DNA of 53,273 nucleotides from contig NZ_BBCG01000022.1 in the NCBI RefSeq assembly GCF_001311925.1, forward strand, positions 1 to 53,273, given 5' to 3'. The DNA comes from Cellulosilyticum ruminicola JCM 14822. Lineage in GTDB: Bacteria > Bacillota > Clostridia > Lachnospirales > Cellulosilyticaceae. Positions 1 through 8,400 of the stretch are shown here, in pieces. A program made the translations under genes and the position numbers. How positions within the stretch are numbered: position 1 is the first letter of the stretch; each line of letters begins with the position of its first letter. The notes under the pieces are model-generated. The model did no database searches. It saw only the letters and a program-made list of their open reading frames with translations, and was not told the DNA's origin.

Positions 1-108
1 CTTATCACTTAAAGTGATTTAATGAATCGACTGGTTTATATGATTACTATTTTGTTTTCAAAGTTCATTTATTTTTGTTAGCTACGTTGTCCGCCGCTGA
101 CTTGTATA

Positions 109-137
109 ATATTACACCATTCTCTTACACTCGTCAA
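109..137 (-). promoter_or_regulatory. Downstream promoter of a putative rRNA operon
   Basis: On the minus strand there is a -35 TTGACG (132-137), a 17-bp spacer and a -10 TAATAT (109-114). The following transcribed leader (1-108) contains a CTTTGAAAAC-type segment and a short palindrome at 4-18, features often seen in clostridial rRNA leaders. It reads leftwards out of the window, so I infer a 16S gene just beyond base 1; no rRNA is seen inside. Confidence 0.6.
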
Positions 138-271
138 CACTTTTTATCGACTTTTTTCATTTTATTCTTCCATTATATACTACTTATAGCTTACACCCCT
201 TCTCCTACTTACCTTTCAGCTTATTATGTTAATTATTTTATAGATACATATTTAAGATAATATAAGTCATT

Positions 272-300
272 ATCATACTAAATATGCCTTTTCCATTCAA
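272..300 (-). promoter_or_regulatory. Upstream promoter of the same putative rRNA operon
   Basis: Minus-strand -35 TTGAAT (295-300), exactly 17 bp, then -10 TATGAT (272-277). It lies about 163 bp upstream of the second promoter in the same direction. Tandem promoters are typical of rRNA operons. No open frame between them looks coding. Confidence 0.5.
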
Positions 301-491
301 AAGAGCATAGTAATACATACTTTTCAACGCATTACATCTACTATACTCCTCTATCTTTCTTATTACTTTTTATTTTCTTGTACCTTAATTACTTTCTTCT
401 TATATTAAAATGTTATACTTCTCTATTATTTCTTTTCCTTTTTAGTAGAATTAGATTTACTATTACCTTTATCTGGCATACTACTTCCCCT

Positions 492-537
492 ATTCATAAA
501 ATAGATTAGCCATTTATGGCTAATCTATTTTATGAAT
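492..537. terminator. Perfect 22-bp inverted repeat, possible bidirectional terminator
   Basis: Arms 492-513 and 516-537 are exact reverse complements separated by two T's. A T-rich tract follows on the plus strand. It separates the rRNA promoters from the SDR remnant. The rest of 301-619 is AT-rich and shows no gene to me. The near-perfect symmetry could also mark a small mobile repeat; comparison with other copies in the genome would tell. Confidence 0.5.
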
Positions 538-619
538 CATTTTATTTTTTTATGCTTTCCTTAATCACTTCATTTTTCATATGTGCAAGAAAACACATTT
601 ATTTTTCTAGAATGTGTAA

Positions 620-913
620 AATGGTGCTACAACTTATTCGGCTGCTCACTTAGAAAATGAAAGTTTAGAAGTTATTAAACCTTTTAGCAAAAAAGGCTTA
701 AACGTCAAATATATTTACTCCTTCTTATCTCATGTTCCTCTAAATAAAATGGCTCAGCCAAAAGATATTGCAAATGCTGTATTATACTTTGCCAGCGATG
801 AATCTTTTTTTGCAACAGGTCTTATTCATAACATGGCAGGTGGTCACGGTTTTGGAACACCTCAATACAGTGACTTCATAAGAGCTAATGCTGATAAAAC
901 TAAAATCGAATAA
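620..913 (+). pseudogene. C-terminal remnant of a short-chain dehydrogenase/reductase
   Basis: The frame from about 620 to the TAA at 911-913 encodes roughly 97 residues. These match the second half of classical SDR oxidoreductases: a YSAA segment where the catalytic YxxxK is expected, then PLNKMAQPKDIANAV, then the FASDESFFATG and MAGG signatures near the C terminus. The Rossmann N-terminal half (TGxxxGIG, NAG) is absent, and an in-frame stop lies immediately upstream at 617-619. The catalytic lysine position reads H (YSAAH). With no start codon and no cofactor-binding half, this is a dead fragment. It is followed by the 5S/tRNA unit on the opposite strand. Confidence 0.8.
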
Positions 914-932
914 TAATAAATAATATATGCAA

Positions 933-968
933 AAAACCTCAAGTTCTAAATAAAGAACTTAAGGTTTT
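933..968 (-). terminator. Terminator of the 5S-tRNA-Gly unit
   Basis: Arms 933-947 and 954-968 pair with one mismatch. Read on the minus strand the hairpin ends in a T-run, 13 bases downstream of the tRNA 3' end. It could also stop plus-strand readthrough of the SDR remnant. Confidence 0.7.
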
Positions 969-980
969 CTAAATAAAAGA

Positions 981-1052
981 GCGCGAGACGGGACTCGAAC
1001 CCGCGACCCTCTCCTTGGCAAGGAGATGCTCTACCAACTGAGCCACTCGCGC
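981..1052 (-). tRNA. tRNA-Gly (GCC anticodon)
   Basis: The minus strand folds as a 72-nt cloverleaf: acceptor GCGCGAG/CTCGCGC, anticodon stem TCTCC/GGAGA around the loop TTGCCAA, and T-loop GGTTCGAGTCC. The anticodon GCC decodes GGC and GGU glycine codons. The 3' CCA is not encoded; the bases after the acceptor stem read TCTTT. It lies 6 nt downstream of a 5S rRNA and shares its promoter and terminator. Confidence 0.95.
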
Positions 1053-1058
1053 ATAAAT

Positions 1059-1174
1059 CTGGCAACCACTTACTTTCCCAGGCCGTCTCCAGCCAAGTAT
1101 CATCAGCCGCTTAGGTCTTAACCGACGTGTTCGGGATGGGAACGGGTGTGTCCCCTAAGCGCATCATCACCAGA
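1059..1174 (-). rRNA. rrf: 5S ribosomal RNA
   Basis: The minus strand carries the hallmark 5S segments CCGTTCCCATCCCGAACAC and GAGACGGCCTGGGAAAG. Complementary ends (TCTGGTGATG at the 5' end and the CCAG region at the 3' end) give a length of about 116 nt. No 23S gene precedes it: upstream is a promoter and then the divergent tautomerase gene. The unit is therefore a detached 5S-tRNA-Gly pair and not the tail of a full rRNA operon. The ends are estimated from the family and may be off by a few bases. Confidence 0.93.
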
Positions 1175-1204
1175 AAATATTCCGTTGTTTTAACGACATG
1201 TTTT

Positions 1205-1233
1205 ATTTTACACTAGCTTCTTACCTATGTCAA
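1205..1233 (-). promoter_or_regulatory. Consensus promoter of the 5S-tRNA-Gly unit
   Basis: Minus strand TTGACA (1228-1233), 17-bp spacer, TAAAAT (1205-1210). Predicted transcription start is near 1198, about 24 nt before the 5S gene. This shows that the 5S-tRNA pair can be transcribed independently of a 16S-23S operon. Confidence 0.85.
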
Positions 1234-1363
1234 CATATTTTTAAATTTCAATATTAAATCAAGAACTTCATTACTAACTTATTCTACTTACTGATTAATA
1301 TCGTTTACTTTGTGTTATACTAAAATTGTATTAATATTCTATTAGAAGAAAGGGGTATTACAT

Positions 1364-1708
1364 ATGCCATTTATTAATTCAAAAATCAGTTGTCAGGTTA
1401 CTCCTGAAAAACAAGAAGTATTAAAAACCGCTTTAGGTCAAATCATCTCTACTATTCCTGGGAAGTCTGAAACTTTTCTTATGGTAGGTTTTGAGGATAA
1501 TTATGATTTATTCTTCGGTGGTAACAAACTTGACAAAGGTGCTTTTGTAGAAGTCAAGATCTTCGGTTCTACTACTGATGACGTCCTTAGCAAACTTACT
1601 CAACAAATCTGTAGTTTATATGAAAAAGAATTAGGACTTGCACCAAATAAAGTTTATATAACTTATGACTTCCTAAATCACTGGGGTTGGAATGGAGCTA
1701 ATTTTTAG
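1364..1708 (+). CDS. MIF/phenylpyruvate tautomerase-like protein
   Basis: This 114-residue protein has the length of the macrophage-migration-inhibitory-factor/tautomerase superfamily. It starts MPFINSKIS, so Pro2, the catalytic base after removal of Met, is present, and it ends NHWGWNGANF, as in many MIF-like proteins. Members are small trimeric cytoplasmic enzymes that tautomerise keto-enol substrates such as phenylpyruvate; the real substrate here is unknown. The start has an AGAAAGGGGT Shine-Dalgarno. The gene stands alone, divergent from the 5S unit and convergent with the Mrp gene, with a shared terminator after it. Confidence 0.8.
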   Translation: MPFINSKISCQVTPEKQEVLKTALGQIISTIPGKSETFLMVGFEDNYDLFFGGNKLDKGAFVEVKIFGSTTDDVLSKLTQQICSLYEKELGLAPNKVYITYDFLNHWGWNGANF

Positions 1709-1733
1709 TTTCTTCTATATAAATATAAAAATA

Positions 1734-1778
1734 AAAAGAACCATTGGTGTATTGATTGTACTCACTAATGGTTCTTTT
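1734..1778. terminator. Bidirectional terminator between tautomerase and mrp
   Basis: Arms 1734-1749 and 1763-1778 pair over 16 bp with one mismatch, with A-rich and T-rich flanks on the proper sides. It serves the two convergent genes. Confidence 0.8.
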
Positions 1779-1787
1779 ATATATACT

Positions 1788-2606
1788 CTATAATTTTAAG
1801 GTTACCTGTTCCATTATGTCTGTATTGACATCTTCAACCATTCCACTGTCACAAGCTTTAGCAATGGCTGGATCAATTGGTAATTTGGCTAGTACTTCGA
1901 GGCCATATTGTTTAGCAGTCTCTTCAATATGACTCTCACCAAAAATCTTATGTTCTTTATCACAGTCTGGACATTTAAAGTAGCTATAGTTTTCAATCAA
2001 TCCAAGAATAGGTACATTTAACATGTTCGCCATCTTAACGGCTTTTCCAACAATCATTGAAACTAAATCTTGAGGTGAAGTTACAATTACAATGCCATCC
2101 AATGGGATAGATTGAAATACAGTAAGTGGTACATCTCCTGTACCTGGAGGCATATCTACAAACATGTAGTCTACATCTTTCCAAATAACCTCTTGCCAAA
2201 ATTGTTTAACAGTACCCGCAATAACAGGTCCACGCCACACAACTGGGTCTGTTGGATTTTCTAAAAGAAGGTTAATAGACATAATATCAATACCCGTCTT
2301 TGTTGTAACTGGTAATAAGCCTTGTTCATTGGCATAAGCCTTTTCTGTAATTCCAAATGCTTTTGGAATAGATGGCCCTGTAATATCTGCATCTAATACT
2401 GCTGTATGATAACCCTTTTTATTCATTACTACTGCAAGTATTGATGTAACACTTGATTTACCAACGCCACCTTTTCCACTTACGACACCTATTACCTTTT
2501 TAATAGAACTAAGTGCATGTGGTTGTATTAAAAGACTTTTTGGATCCTTTCTTGAAGAACAATCTTTACTACAACTCCCACAACTGCTTTGACAATTTTC
2601 ACTCAT
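1788..2606 (-). CDS. mrp: Mrp/NBP35-family Fe-S cluster carrier ATPase
   Basis: This 272-aa P-loop protein is the size of bacterial ApbC/Mrp proteins. The deviant Walker A GKGGVGKS is at residues 44-51, DADITGPSIP follows, and the MFVDMPPGTGD Walker-B-like segment and a CPDC motif near residue 212 match the family, in which CxxC binds a bridging 4Fe-4S cluster. The N terminus is unusually Cys-rich (CQSSCGSCSKDC), like Nbp35-type proteins that bind a second cluster. It is expected to assemble and transfer Fe-S clusters in the cytoplasm. It lies downstream of a DUF134 gene on the same strand; that pairing is common in anaerobes. The start has a GGAGAG Shine-Dalgarno. The 284-nt gap to DUF134 holds no gene that I can see. 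Confidence 0.93.
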   Translation of the reverse strand: MSENCQSSCGSCSKDCSSRKDPKSLLIQPHALSSIKKVIGVVSGKGGVGKSSVTSILAVVMNKKGYHTAVLDADITGPSIPKAFGITEKAYANEQGLLPVTTKTGIDIMSINLLLENPTDPVVWRGPVIAGTVKQFWQEVIWKDVDYMFVDMPPGTGDVPLTVFQSIPLDGIVIVTSPQDLVSMIVGKAVKMANMLNVPILGLIENYSYFKCPDCDKEHKIFGESHIEETAKQYGLEVLAKLPIDPAIAKACDSGMVEDVNTDIMEQVTLKL

Positions 2607-2622
2607 CTCTTTCTCTCCTCTG

Positions 2623-2639
2623 ACGAATATTTTATTCGT
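2623..2639 (-). promoter_or_regulatory. Short palindrome just upstream of the mrp ribosome binding site
   Basis: ACGAATA and TATTCGT form an exact 7-bp inverted repeat around three T's, directly before the Shine-Dalgarno of mrp. It might be an operator or a small RNA hairpin. It is too short to be sure it is functional. Confidence 0.3.
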
Positions 2640-2890
2640 ACCGTTTATTTGTAATGAAGTATAAATCTAAGATTTTAAAATTACGTGCTGTATATTCTTA
2701 TCATCAGGGGGTCTTTCTACTAAGATCTGTAGTATTTAAAACTCTTCTTTAAAATAATCATCTGTCTAAGCTCTGAACTGATATAGATTTGTTATAGTGT
2801 AATCGTTAATTGGTTGGGCTTTTAATAGTGCTCTTATCTTAAACTATGTTTATCTTTACTAAGTTCTTAAACAACATCTCTTAGTTGGTT

Positions 2891-3229
2891 TTAATTATCC
2901 TTAAATTTACACTCACTACAAACTTTGTCCTGGCCACATCTTGTATGAGAAATCTCGTAGTTTCCACCCTCTATGACCAAACATTTGCCTTGAACTAATG
3001 CTTCTGCCACCTTATGTCTTGCTGCATATAAGATACGCTGAAATGTACCTCTAGATACTGACATACGTTTTGCAGCTGCATCTTGATCTAAACTTTCAAA
3101 ATCAATAAGCCTTAGACTCTCTAATTCTTCCACTTGTAAAATAATGCGCTCATCAGAAGAACATTCCGGATTAAACACTTTATTGATTGGTTCAACACAA
3201 ACTCTTCTATTTTTAGTTATGCGAGGCAT
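2891..3229 (-). CDS. DUF134-family putative DNA-binding protein
   Basis: This 112-aa protein begins MPRITKNRRVCVEP, the typical DUF134 opening (MPRP.K.RRV). It continues with a helix-turn-helix-like core around DQDAAAKRMSVSRGTFQRIL (residues ~48-68), reminiscent of sigma-region-4 folds, and ends in a CGQDKVCSECKF cysteine cluster that could bind metal or an Fe-S cluster. DUF134 proteins are often next to Mrp ATPases or NifX-like proteins. Here mrp is next downstream, and a NifX-like protein lies 39 kb away. The start has an AGGAGG Shine-Dalgarno. The promoter is overlapped by a long palindrome (3259-3300), which suggests autoregulation; that is inference. Confidence 0.85.
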   Translation of the reverse strand: MPRITKNRRVCVEPINKVFNPECSSDERIILQVEELESLRLIDFESLDQDAAAKRMSVSRGTFQRILYAARHKVAEALVQGKCLVIEGGNYEISHTRCGQDKVCSECKFKDN

Positions 3230-3258
3230 TTACTGCCACCTCCTACACCCACGAAACA

Positions 3259-3310
3259 GGCATATGCACATTACATTTAGCAGTATAATGTGCATATGCC
3301 CATTTGTCAA
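3259..3310 (-). promoter_or_regulatory. DUF134 promoter overlapped by a perfect inverted-repeat operator
   Basis: On the minus strand, TTGACA (3305-3310), a 17-bp spacer and TATACT (3282-3287) form a near-consensus promoter. Arms 3259-3273 and 3286-3300 are a perfect 15-bp inverted repeat with a 12-bp gap. Each arm contains the palindrome GCATATGC. The upstream arm fills the spacer and the downstream arm lies just past the start point, the classic geometry of a repressor site. Confidence 0.75.
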
Positions 3311-3315
3311 CTATG

Positions 3316-3477
3316 TTATTTACACTCTATTATATCTCTTTTCTCCTCCTTTAATACACCGATTTTCACTTTATGGTCAATCACATTTCCTATTCCCTGT
3401 AATTGATTCTGCACTGTAAATTCATCTTTAATCTCTTCATAAATTAATATAATGAATGCTATCTTCTTACCTAGCAT
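3316..3477 (-). CDS. Small hypothetical protein (53 aa) upstream of DUF134
   Basis: An ATG at 3475-3477, preceded by AGAGGTG, opens a 53-codon frame ending in TAA at 3316-3318. The product begins MLGKKIAFIILIYEEIKDEF and is hydrophobic at the start and charged later. I do not recognise a family. It ends 6 bases before the DUF134 promoter, on the same strand. The good Shine-Dalgarno and uninterrupted frame support translation; the small size and lack of homologues known to me limit confidence. It may be the degraded start of a longer gene. Confidence 0.4.
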   Translation of the reverse strand: MLGKKIAFIILIYEEIKDEFTVQNQLQGIGNVIDHKVKIGVLKEEKRDIIECK

Positions 3478-3618
3478 TTTTTCACCTCTCAAAAATATAT
3501 ACTAGATTTTTATAAAGTACCCTATATTGTTGAAGATAAGTTTAAAATAGCTTGATACTATTTGAAGGCGTAACTAATTTAGCAATTCTCACTAAATATG
3601 GAGAGATAACGGAAAATA

Positions 3619-3647
3619 TTGACTTGTTTATTTCTTCGTGATAAAAT
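3619..3647 (+). promoter_or_regulatory. Promoter of the marR-efflux operon
   Basis: TTGACT (3619-3624), 17-bp spacer, TAAAAT (3642-3647), starting about 50 nt upstream of the marR ATG. An imperfect dyad (AGTATT...AACACT, ~3655-3673) follows the start point and is a plausible, weak MarR operator. Confidence 0.7.
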
Positions 3648-3701
3648 ACCTAACAGTATTAGATATAAACACTATTACATATTTAGGAAAGGAGATTACG
3701 A

Positions 3702-4151
3702 ATGGATTATGAAAAATATTTCGATGAAATTTTAAAACTCCTATATGACCTTCATTCGCATCATCAAGCTAATGATATACCTATAAGTGCAAAAGGAGAG
3801 GTCTTTTTACTTTTAACCTTAGCGCATCGTGGAGGTTATGCTCTTCCTGGAGAATTAGCTAAAGATATTAATGTAAGCACAGCGCGAATCGCTGCTATCT
3901 TAAAAAGTATAGAGAAAAAGGGATTAATCAAACGTGAAATAGATGCAAATGATCGTCGTAAAATTCTTGTAACAATTACTCCAGCGGGGCAATCCTTTGC
4001 TGATGCAAGAAAAGAGGATATCTTCATCTTTTGGAAAAAGTTTATGGATTTTATAGGTGAAGAAGATGTTTTACATAGTATCCGTATCTTAAAAAAAGTC
4101 CATTCTTTCGTTCATACTACAGATATTTGTCCTATTAAATTTAATGCATAG
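3702..4151 (+). CDS. MarR-family transcriptional regulator
   Basis: This 149-aa protein is the usual MarR size. A winged-helix core is visible: GGYALPGELAKDINVSTARIA (helices leading into the recognition helix), then IEKKGLIKREIDANDRRKILVTITPAG, where the DxRRxxxxxxT wing signature of MarR proteins is intact. Such dimers repress nearby efflux genes until a ligand binds. The gene has an AAGGAGAT Shine-Dalgarno and sits 88 nt upstream of the adaptor-RND-TolC genes on the same strand. It therefore probably controls them and itself. The ligand cannot be read from sequence. Confidence 0.9.
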   Translation: MDYEKYFDEILKLLYDLHSHHQANDIPISAKGEVFLLLTLAHRGGYALPGELAKDINVSTARIAAILKSIEKKGLIKREIDANDRRKILVTITPAGQSFADARKEDIFIFWKKFMDFIGEEDVLHSIRILKKVHSFVHTTDICPIKFNA

Positions 4152-4239
4152 GCCTTATAACTTCGTAAAATAAGCTATTAATTAAGCTTTTGCTTATTAA
4201 CTTTTTATATACAGATTATTGATTACATAGGAGGAAACA

Positions 4240-5493
4240 ATGAAAAAATTAGCACCAGCCTTATTTATATGCATGGCAATTATTTTAAGTAGTTGTGGCG
4301 CTAGCAATACGGAGACTTCTTCAAATACTGAAACAGTTGCCACAACAGAAGATAGACCTATTGCTGTAAGTGTACAAAACGTAAAATCAGGAAATATCGT
4401 TAAAGCAAATACCTTTAGTGGCCGTACTAAATCTTCTGGAGATACCTCTGTTACTGCAGAAACTGTAGGTAAAATCCAAAAGGTTCATGTCTCTACTGGA
4501 CAAAGAGTTCAAAAAGGTGATGTCCTACTCACAATTGATGCTACAGATTTAAACAAAAGCATCGAACAAGCTAAAGTGTCTTTAGAAACTGCACAGCGTT
4601 CTTATGAAAGTGCTATCGGTGGTAGTGTTTCAAGTCAAATTAATCAACTTGAAAACGCTGTAACAAATGCACAGATTGGTTATGATGAAGCAAAACGTAA
4701 TTATGATATGTACAAAGAATTATATGATGCTGAAACAATTACAGAAGATCAGTTCAAAAAAATCGAACTTGCACTCCTTCAATCTGAACAAGGTTTACAA
4801 GCAGCACAAAGTACTTTAGACATTACAAAAAATCAAGTAATTCCAGAATCACAAAAGCTTGCAAAACAAAATGTCTCTCAAGCACAAGTAGCTTATGATA
4901 CAGCCAAAAGCAACTTAAGCAAACTTATAATCACTGCTCCTGTAAGTGGAACAATTACAACTTCTAACTTTAAAGACGGAGAAATGATTGCTCAAAGTGC
5001 ACCTGCCTTCGTTATTTCTAACTTAGGAACTTTAAAAGTTGAATTACAAGTTACAGAAACTGATGTCATTAAATTCAAAGTAGGCAACTCATTAGCTGTC
5101 ACAATCTCAGATACAGATGTTAAAGGAACTGTAGCTGAGGTAAGCAAAGTTCCAAATACTCAAACAGGACTTTATACTGTTGATATTACTGTTGATAATA
5201 GCAACAATAAATTTTTAGCAGGTATGGCTGCTGAAGCTAAACTTATAGATAAACAAAGTAATGAAACTTTAATTATTGCTAGAAATGCAATCTTCGAAGA
5301 AGATGGTCAAAAATACGTTTATGTATGTAAAGATAATCACGCTGTAAAAACAGCTGTAGAAACTGGACTTACTAATGTTGATACAGTAGAAATCACAAGT
5401 GGTATTAATTCTGGTGACAGTGTTGTTATTGAAGGGCTCTCTCTTATTGAAGATGGTACTTTCTTATATCCTGTAGAAAAAAAGGAGGCTTAA
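4240..5493 (+). CDS. RND efflux periplasmic-adaptor-type lipoprotein (HlyD/MFP family)
   Basis: This 417-aa protein has a lipoprotein signal (lipobox LSSC, lipidated Cys19). It then shows the membrane-fusion-protein layout: first half of a biotinyl-lipoyl domain (VTAETVGKIQKVHVSTGQ, GDVLLTID), a long alpha-helical hairpin rich in Ala/Gln (~100-215), the second lipoyl half (LIITAPVSGTITTS), a beta-barrel region and a C-terminal membrane-proximal domain. In Gram-negatives such adaptors link an RND pump to TolC. In a Gram-positive the lipid anchor would hold it on the outer face of the membrane. It is followed after 3 nt by the pump gene, so the two are translationally linked. Confidence 0.92.
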   Translation: MKKLAPALFICMAIILSSCGASNTETSSNTETVATTEDRPIAVSVQNVKSGNIVKANTFSGRTKSSGDTSVTAETVGKIQKVHVSTGQRVQKGDVLLTIDATDLNKSIEQAKVSLETAQRSYESAIGGSVSSQINQLENAVTNAQIGYDEAKRNYDMYKELYDAETITEDQFKKIELALLQSEQGLQAAQSTLDITKNQVIPESQKLAKQNVSQAQVAYDTAKSNLSKLIITAPVSGTITTSNFKDGEMIAQSAPAFVISNLGTLKVELQVTETDVIKFKVGNSLAVTISDTDVKGTVAEVSKVPNTQTGLYTVDITVDNSNNKFLAGMAAEAKLIDKQSNETLIIARNAIFEEDGQKYVYVCKDNHAVKTAVETGLTNVDTVEITSGINSGDSVVIEGLSLIEDGTFLYPVEKKEA

Positions 5494-5496
5494 TTT

Positions 5497-8400
5497 ATGA
5501 ATTTAACTAAAGTCTCTGTAAAACGCCCACTTACAATGATTATGGTATTTTGTATTATCGTTGTATTTGGGACTCTGGGATATCTTAAAATGCCAGTTAA
5601 CCTCATGCCAGATATTGATATGCCAGTAGCCACAATTATGACTACTTGGAGTGGTGCTGGACCTTCAGATATCGAAGAGCAAGTAACTGATGTCATTGCT
5701 GAATCCGTATCTGCTATCGGTGGGGTGGATACCGTTATTTCTATTTCAACGGAAAGTATGTCGGCAGTTATGATGCAATTTGATTTCGGTACAGAAATGT
5801 CTGAAATCATGAGTACAATTCGTGACAAAGTAGACAGCGTACAAAGCAGATTACCAGACGACGCGAAACGCCCTACTATTTCTCAAGTAGATATTAACGC
5901 TGCTGCTATCGGTACTTTAGTACTTACAAGTAAATTAGATAGCAATAGTACTATGACTTATGCTGAAGACACTGTACAAGCTCGCCTAGAACAAATTTCA
6001 GGGGTAACATCTGCTGATATTCGTGGGGGACAGGTTTATAAAGTGACTGTAGATGTAGACCCTACATTATTAACTCGTTACGGAGTGACAATGGATACAG
6101 TGGCAACTGTTCTTAGTAGTGCCAATATGACTTATCCATTTGGTACATTATCTGAAGGGCAAGATCAATTTACAATTCGTAGCTTCGAAGAGTTAACTTC
6201 TGTAGATGAAATCGAAACACTTCAAATCGTTACAAACACAGGTAAAACAATTAACTTAAGCGAAGTTGCCAAAGTTACATATGACGTAGCCAAATCAGAA
6301 TCCCTTTATCGTTACAATGGCGAAAGCAGTTTACTTATTGATATTAATAAACAACAATCATCAAATACTGTACAACTTATGAAAAAGGTTTATAAAGTAA
6401 TTGATGAATTAAACGAACAAAATCCTGAATACCAATTAGTCCTTTCTTATGATGAAAGTGATTATATTAATGAATCTATGAATAGTGTATGGTCAACTTT
6501 ATTCTTAAGTGCTGGCATCGCTTTCTTAGTTATATTAGTATTTCTTAGAAGTTTCAAAGCTTCTTTCATCGTTGCTTTAGCTATTCCACTTTCAATCATT
6601 GGTGCTATTGCAGCTATGTATTTCTCTGGTCAAACATTAAACCTTATCTCTGTAAGTGGCTTAATGCTGGGGGTAGGGATGGTAGTAGATAACTCCATTG
6701 TAGTTATTGAAAACATCTTTAAGAAACGTGAAGAAAATATTGATCTTGAAACAGCTTCTATTATAGGAACAACAAGTGTATCAGGAGCGATTATCGCTTC
6801 TACACTTACAACAGTGGCTGTATTCTTACCTATGATTTTCACAGATGGTATGATTCGTATGATGTTCACATCACTTTCACTATCTATCATCTACTCGCTC
6901 CTCTTCTCTGTATTTGTAGCAATCACACTTGTACCAGCTATCTTTAATAAAATGAAAGTAGGTGGCAGTGGAATTTCTAAGCCTTCATTTATCTTTAGTA
7001 AATTCCAAAATGCTTATGAAAGACTTTTAAGACTAGCTCTTAATCATAGATTTATAACTATTTTATTAGCTATCGTTCTTTTAGCTTCTTCATTTGGTTT
7101 GGTAGGACAAATCGGAACAGATCTTATGCCAAGTGCAGATAAAGGGGTTATGACTGTAAGCATCGAACTTCCTAAAGGCTTAGATGTGCAATCCAGTGAT
7201 TACTACATCGCCATGGCTGAAGAGAAATTATTAGATATAAAAGAAATCACTTCTATGACAACATCATTTACAAAAGAAGTGTCTCTTATGGGTAATCCAA
7301 ACACAGCAACTATTGCTTTAAAACTTACTTCAAAAAAGGAACGTGAAGAAGGCATTAAACAAATCGCTGATAGAGTTCGTGACATTCTTGCTACTGTACC
7401 TGACTGCACAATCTCTATTTCTATCGATGATAGTATGATGATGTCTAGTAGTGGATTCTCTGTAGAAGTTTCTGGTCCTGACCTTGATGTATTAGAGACC
7501 ATTTCTATAGATGTAGCCAATGCACTTAAACCTATTGAAAGCTTCTTGGATGTTACAACAAGTATTGCTGATACATCTGAAGAAATCAGATTACATATTG
7601 ATCAAAAACGTGCTACTGAATGGGGCGTAAGTGTAGCAAGCGTTAATTCTCTTGTACGTATGGCTCTTGAAGGAAGTGATGTTACAACTGCCCGAATCGA
7701 CAGTTCTACAGTTGACGTTCATTTACAACTTAAAGATGGCACAGTAAATGGGTTAGATGATTTAGAAAGACTTACAGTGAAATCTTCTAAAACAGGCCAA
7801 GAGATTCCTCTTAGCGCGTTTACAACATTTGAAAAACATATTGCAGCTAAGACACTTAGAAAAACTGATGGACAGTACATCGTAACAGTTTCTGCCACTC
7901 TCGCTGATGGTGTAGATTCTGGTACTGCTCAAAAACTTGCAAATGAAGCCATTGCAAAACTTACACTTCCTAGAGATTATGAAGTAGGTCAAGGTGCACA
8001 AACAGAAATGATGATGGAATCATTCCAAAGTTTAGCCCTCGCTCTCGTTATGGCGATTTTACTTGTTTACATGGTTATGGTTGCTCAATTTGAATCATTC
8101 AAGAAACCATTTATCATCATGTTCTCTCTACCATTTGGATTTGTAGGGGTTGTGGTTTCATTATTAGCATTTGGCTGTTCACTTAGTATCCCTTCATTCA
8201 TCGGTGTAATCTTACTTGTAGGTATTGTAGTAAATAATGGTATCGTACTTATTGACTACATTGAACAACTTCGCAAAGAAACAGATATGTCACTTATGGA
8301 ATGTATCGCAAAAGGTGCTGCCAGCCGTTTAAGACCAGTACTTATGACAACACTCACTACAGTACTTGCTATGCTTCCTATGGCCCTTGGTATCGGAGAA

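Noticed and set aside
75-260. Open 61-codon plus-strand frame
   Set aside because: It crosses a strong minus-strand promoter, has no ribosome site and reads as hydrophobic AT-rich noise.
3144-3419. Open plus-strand frame over the DUF134 promoter
   Set aside because: Antisense to DUF134 and to the 53-aa frame, no ribosome site, and crosses the operator.
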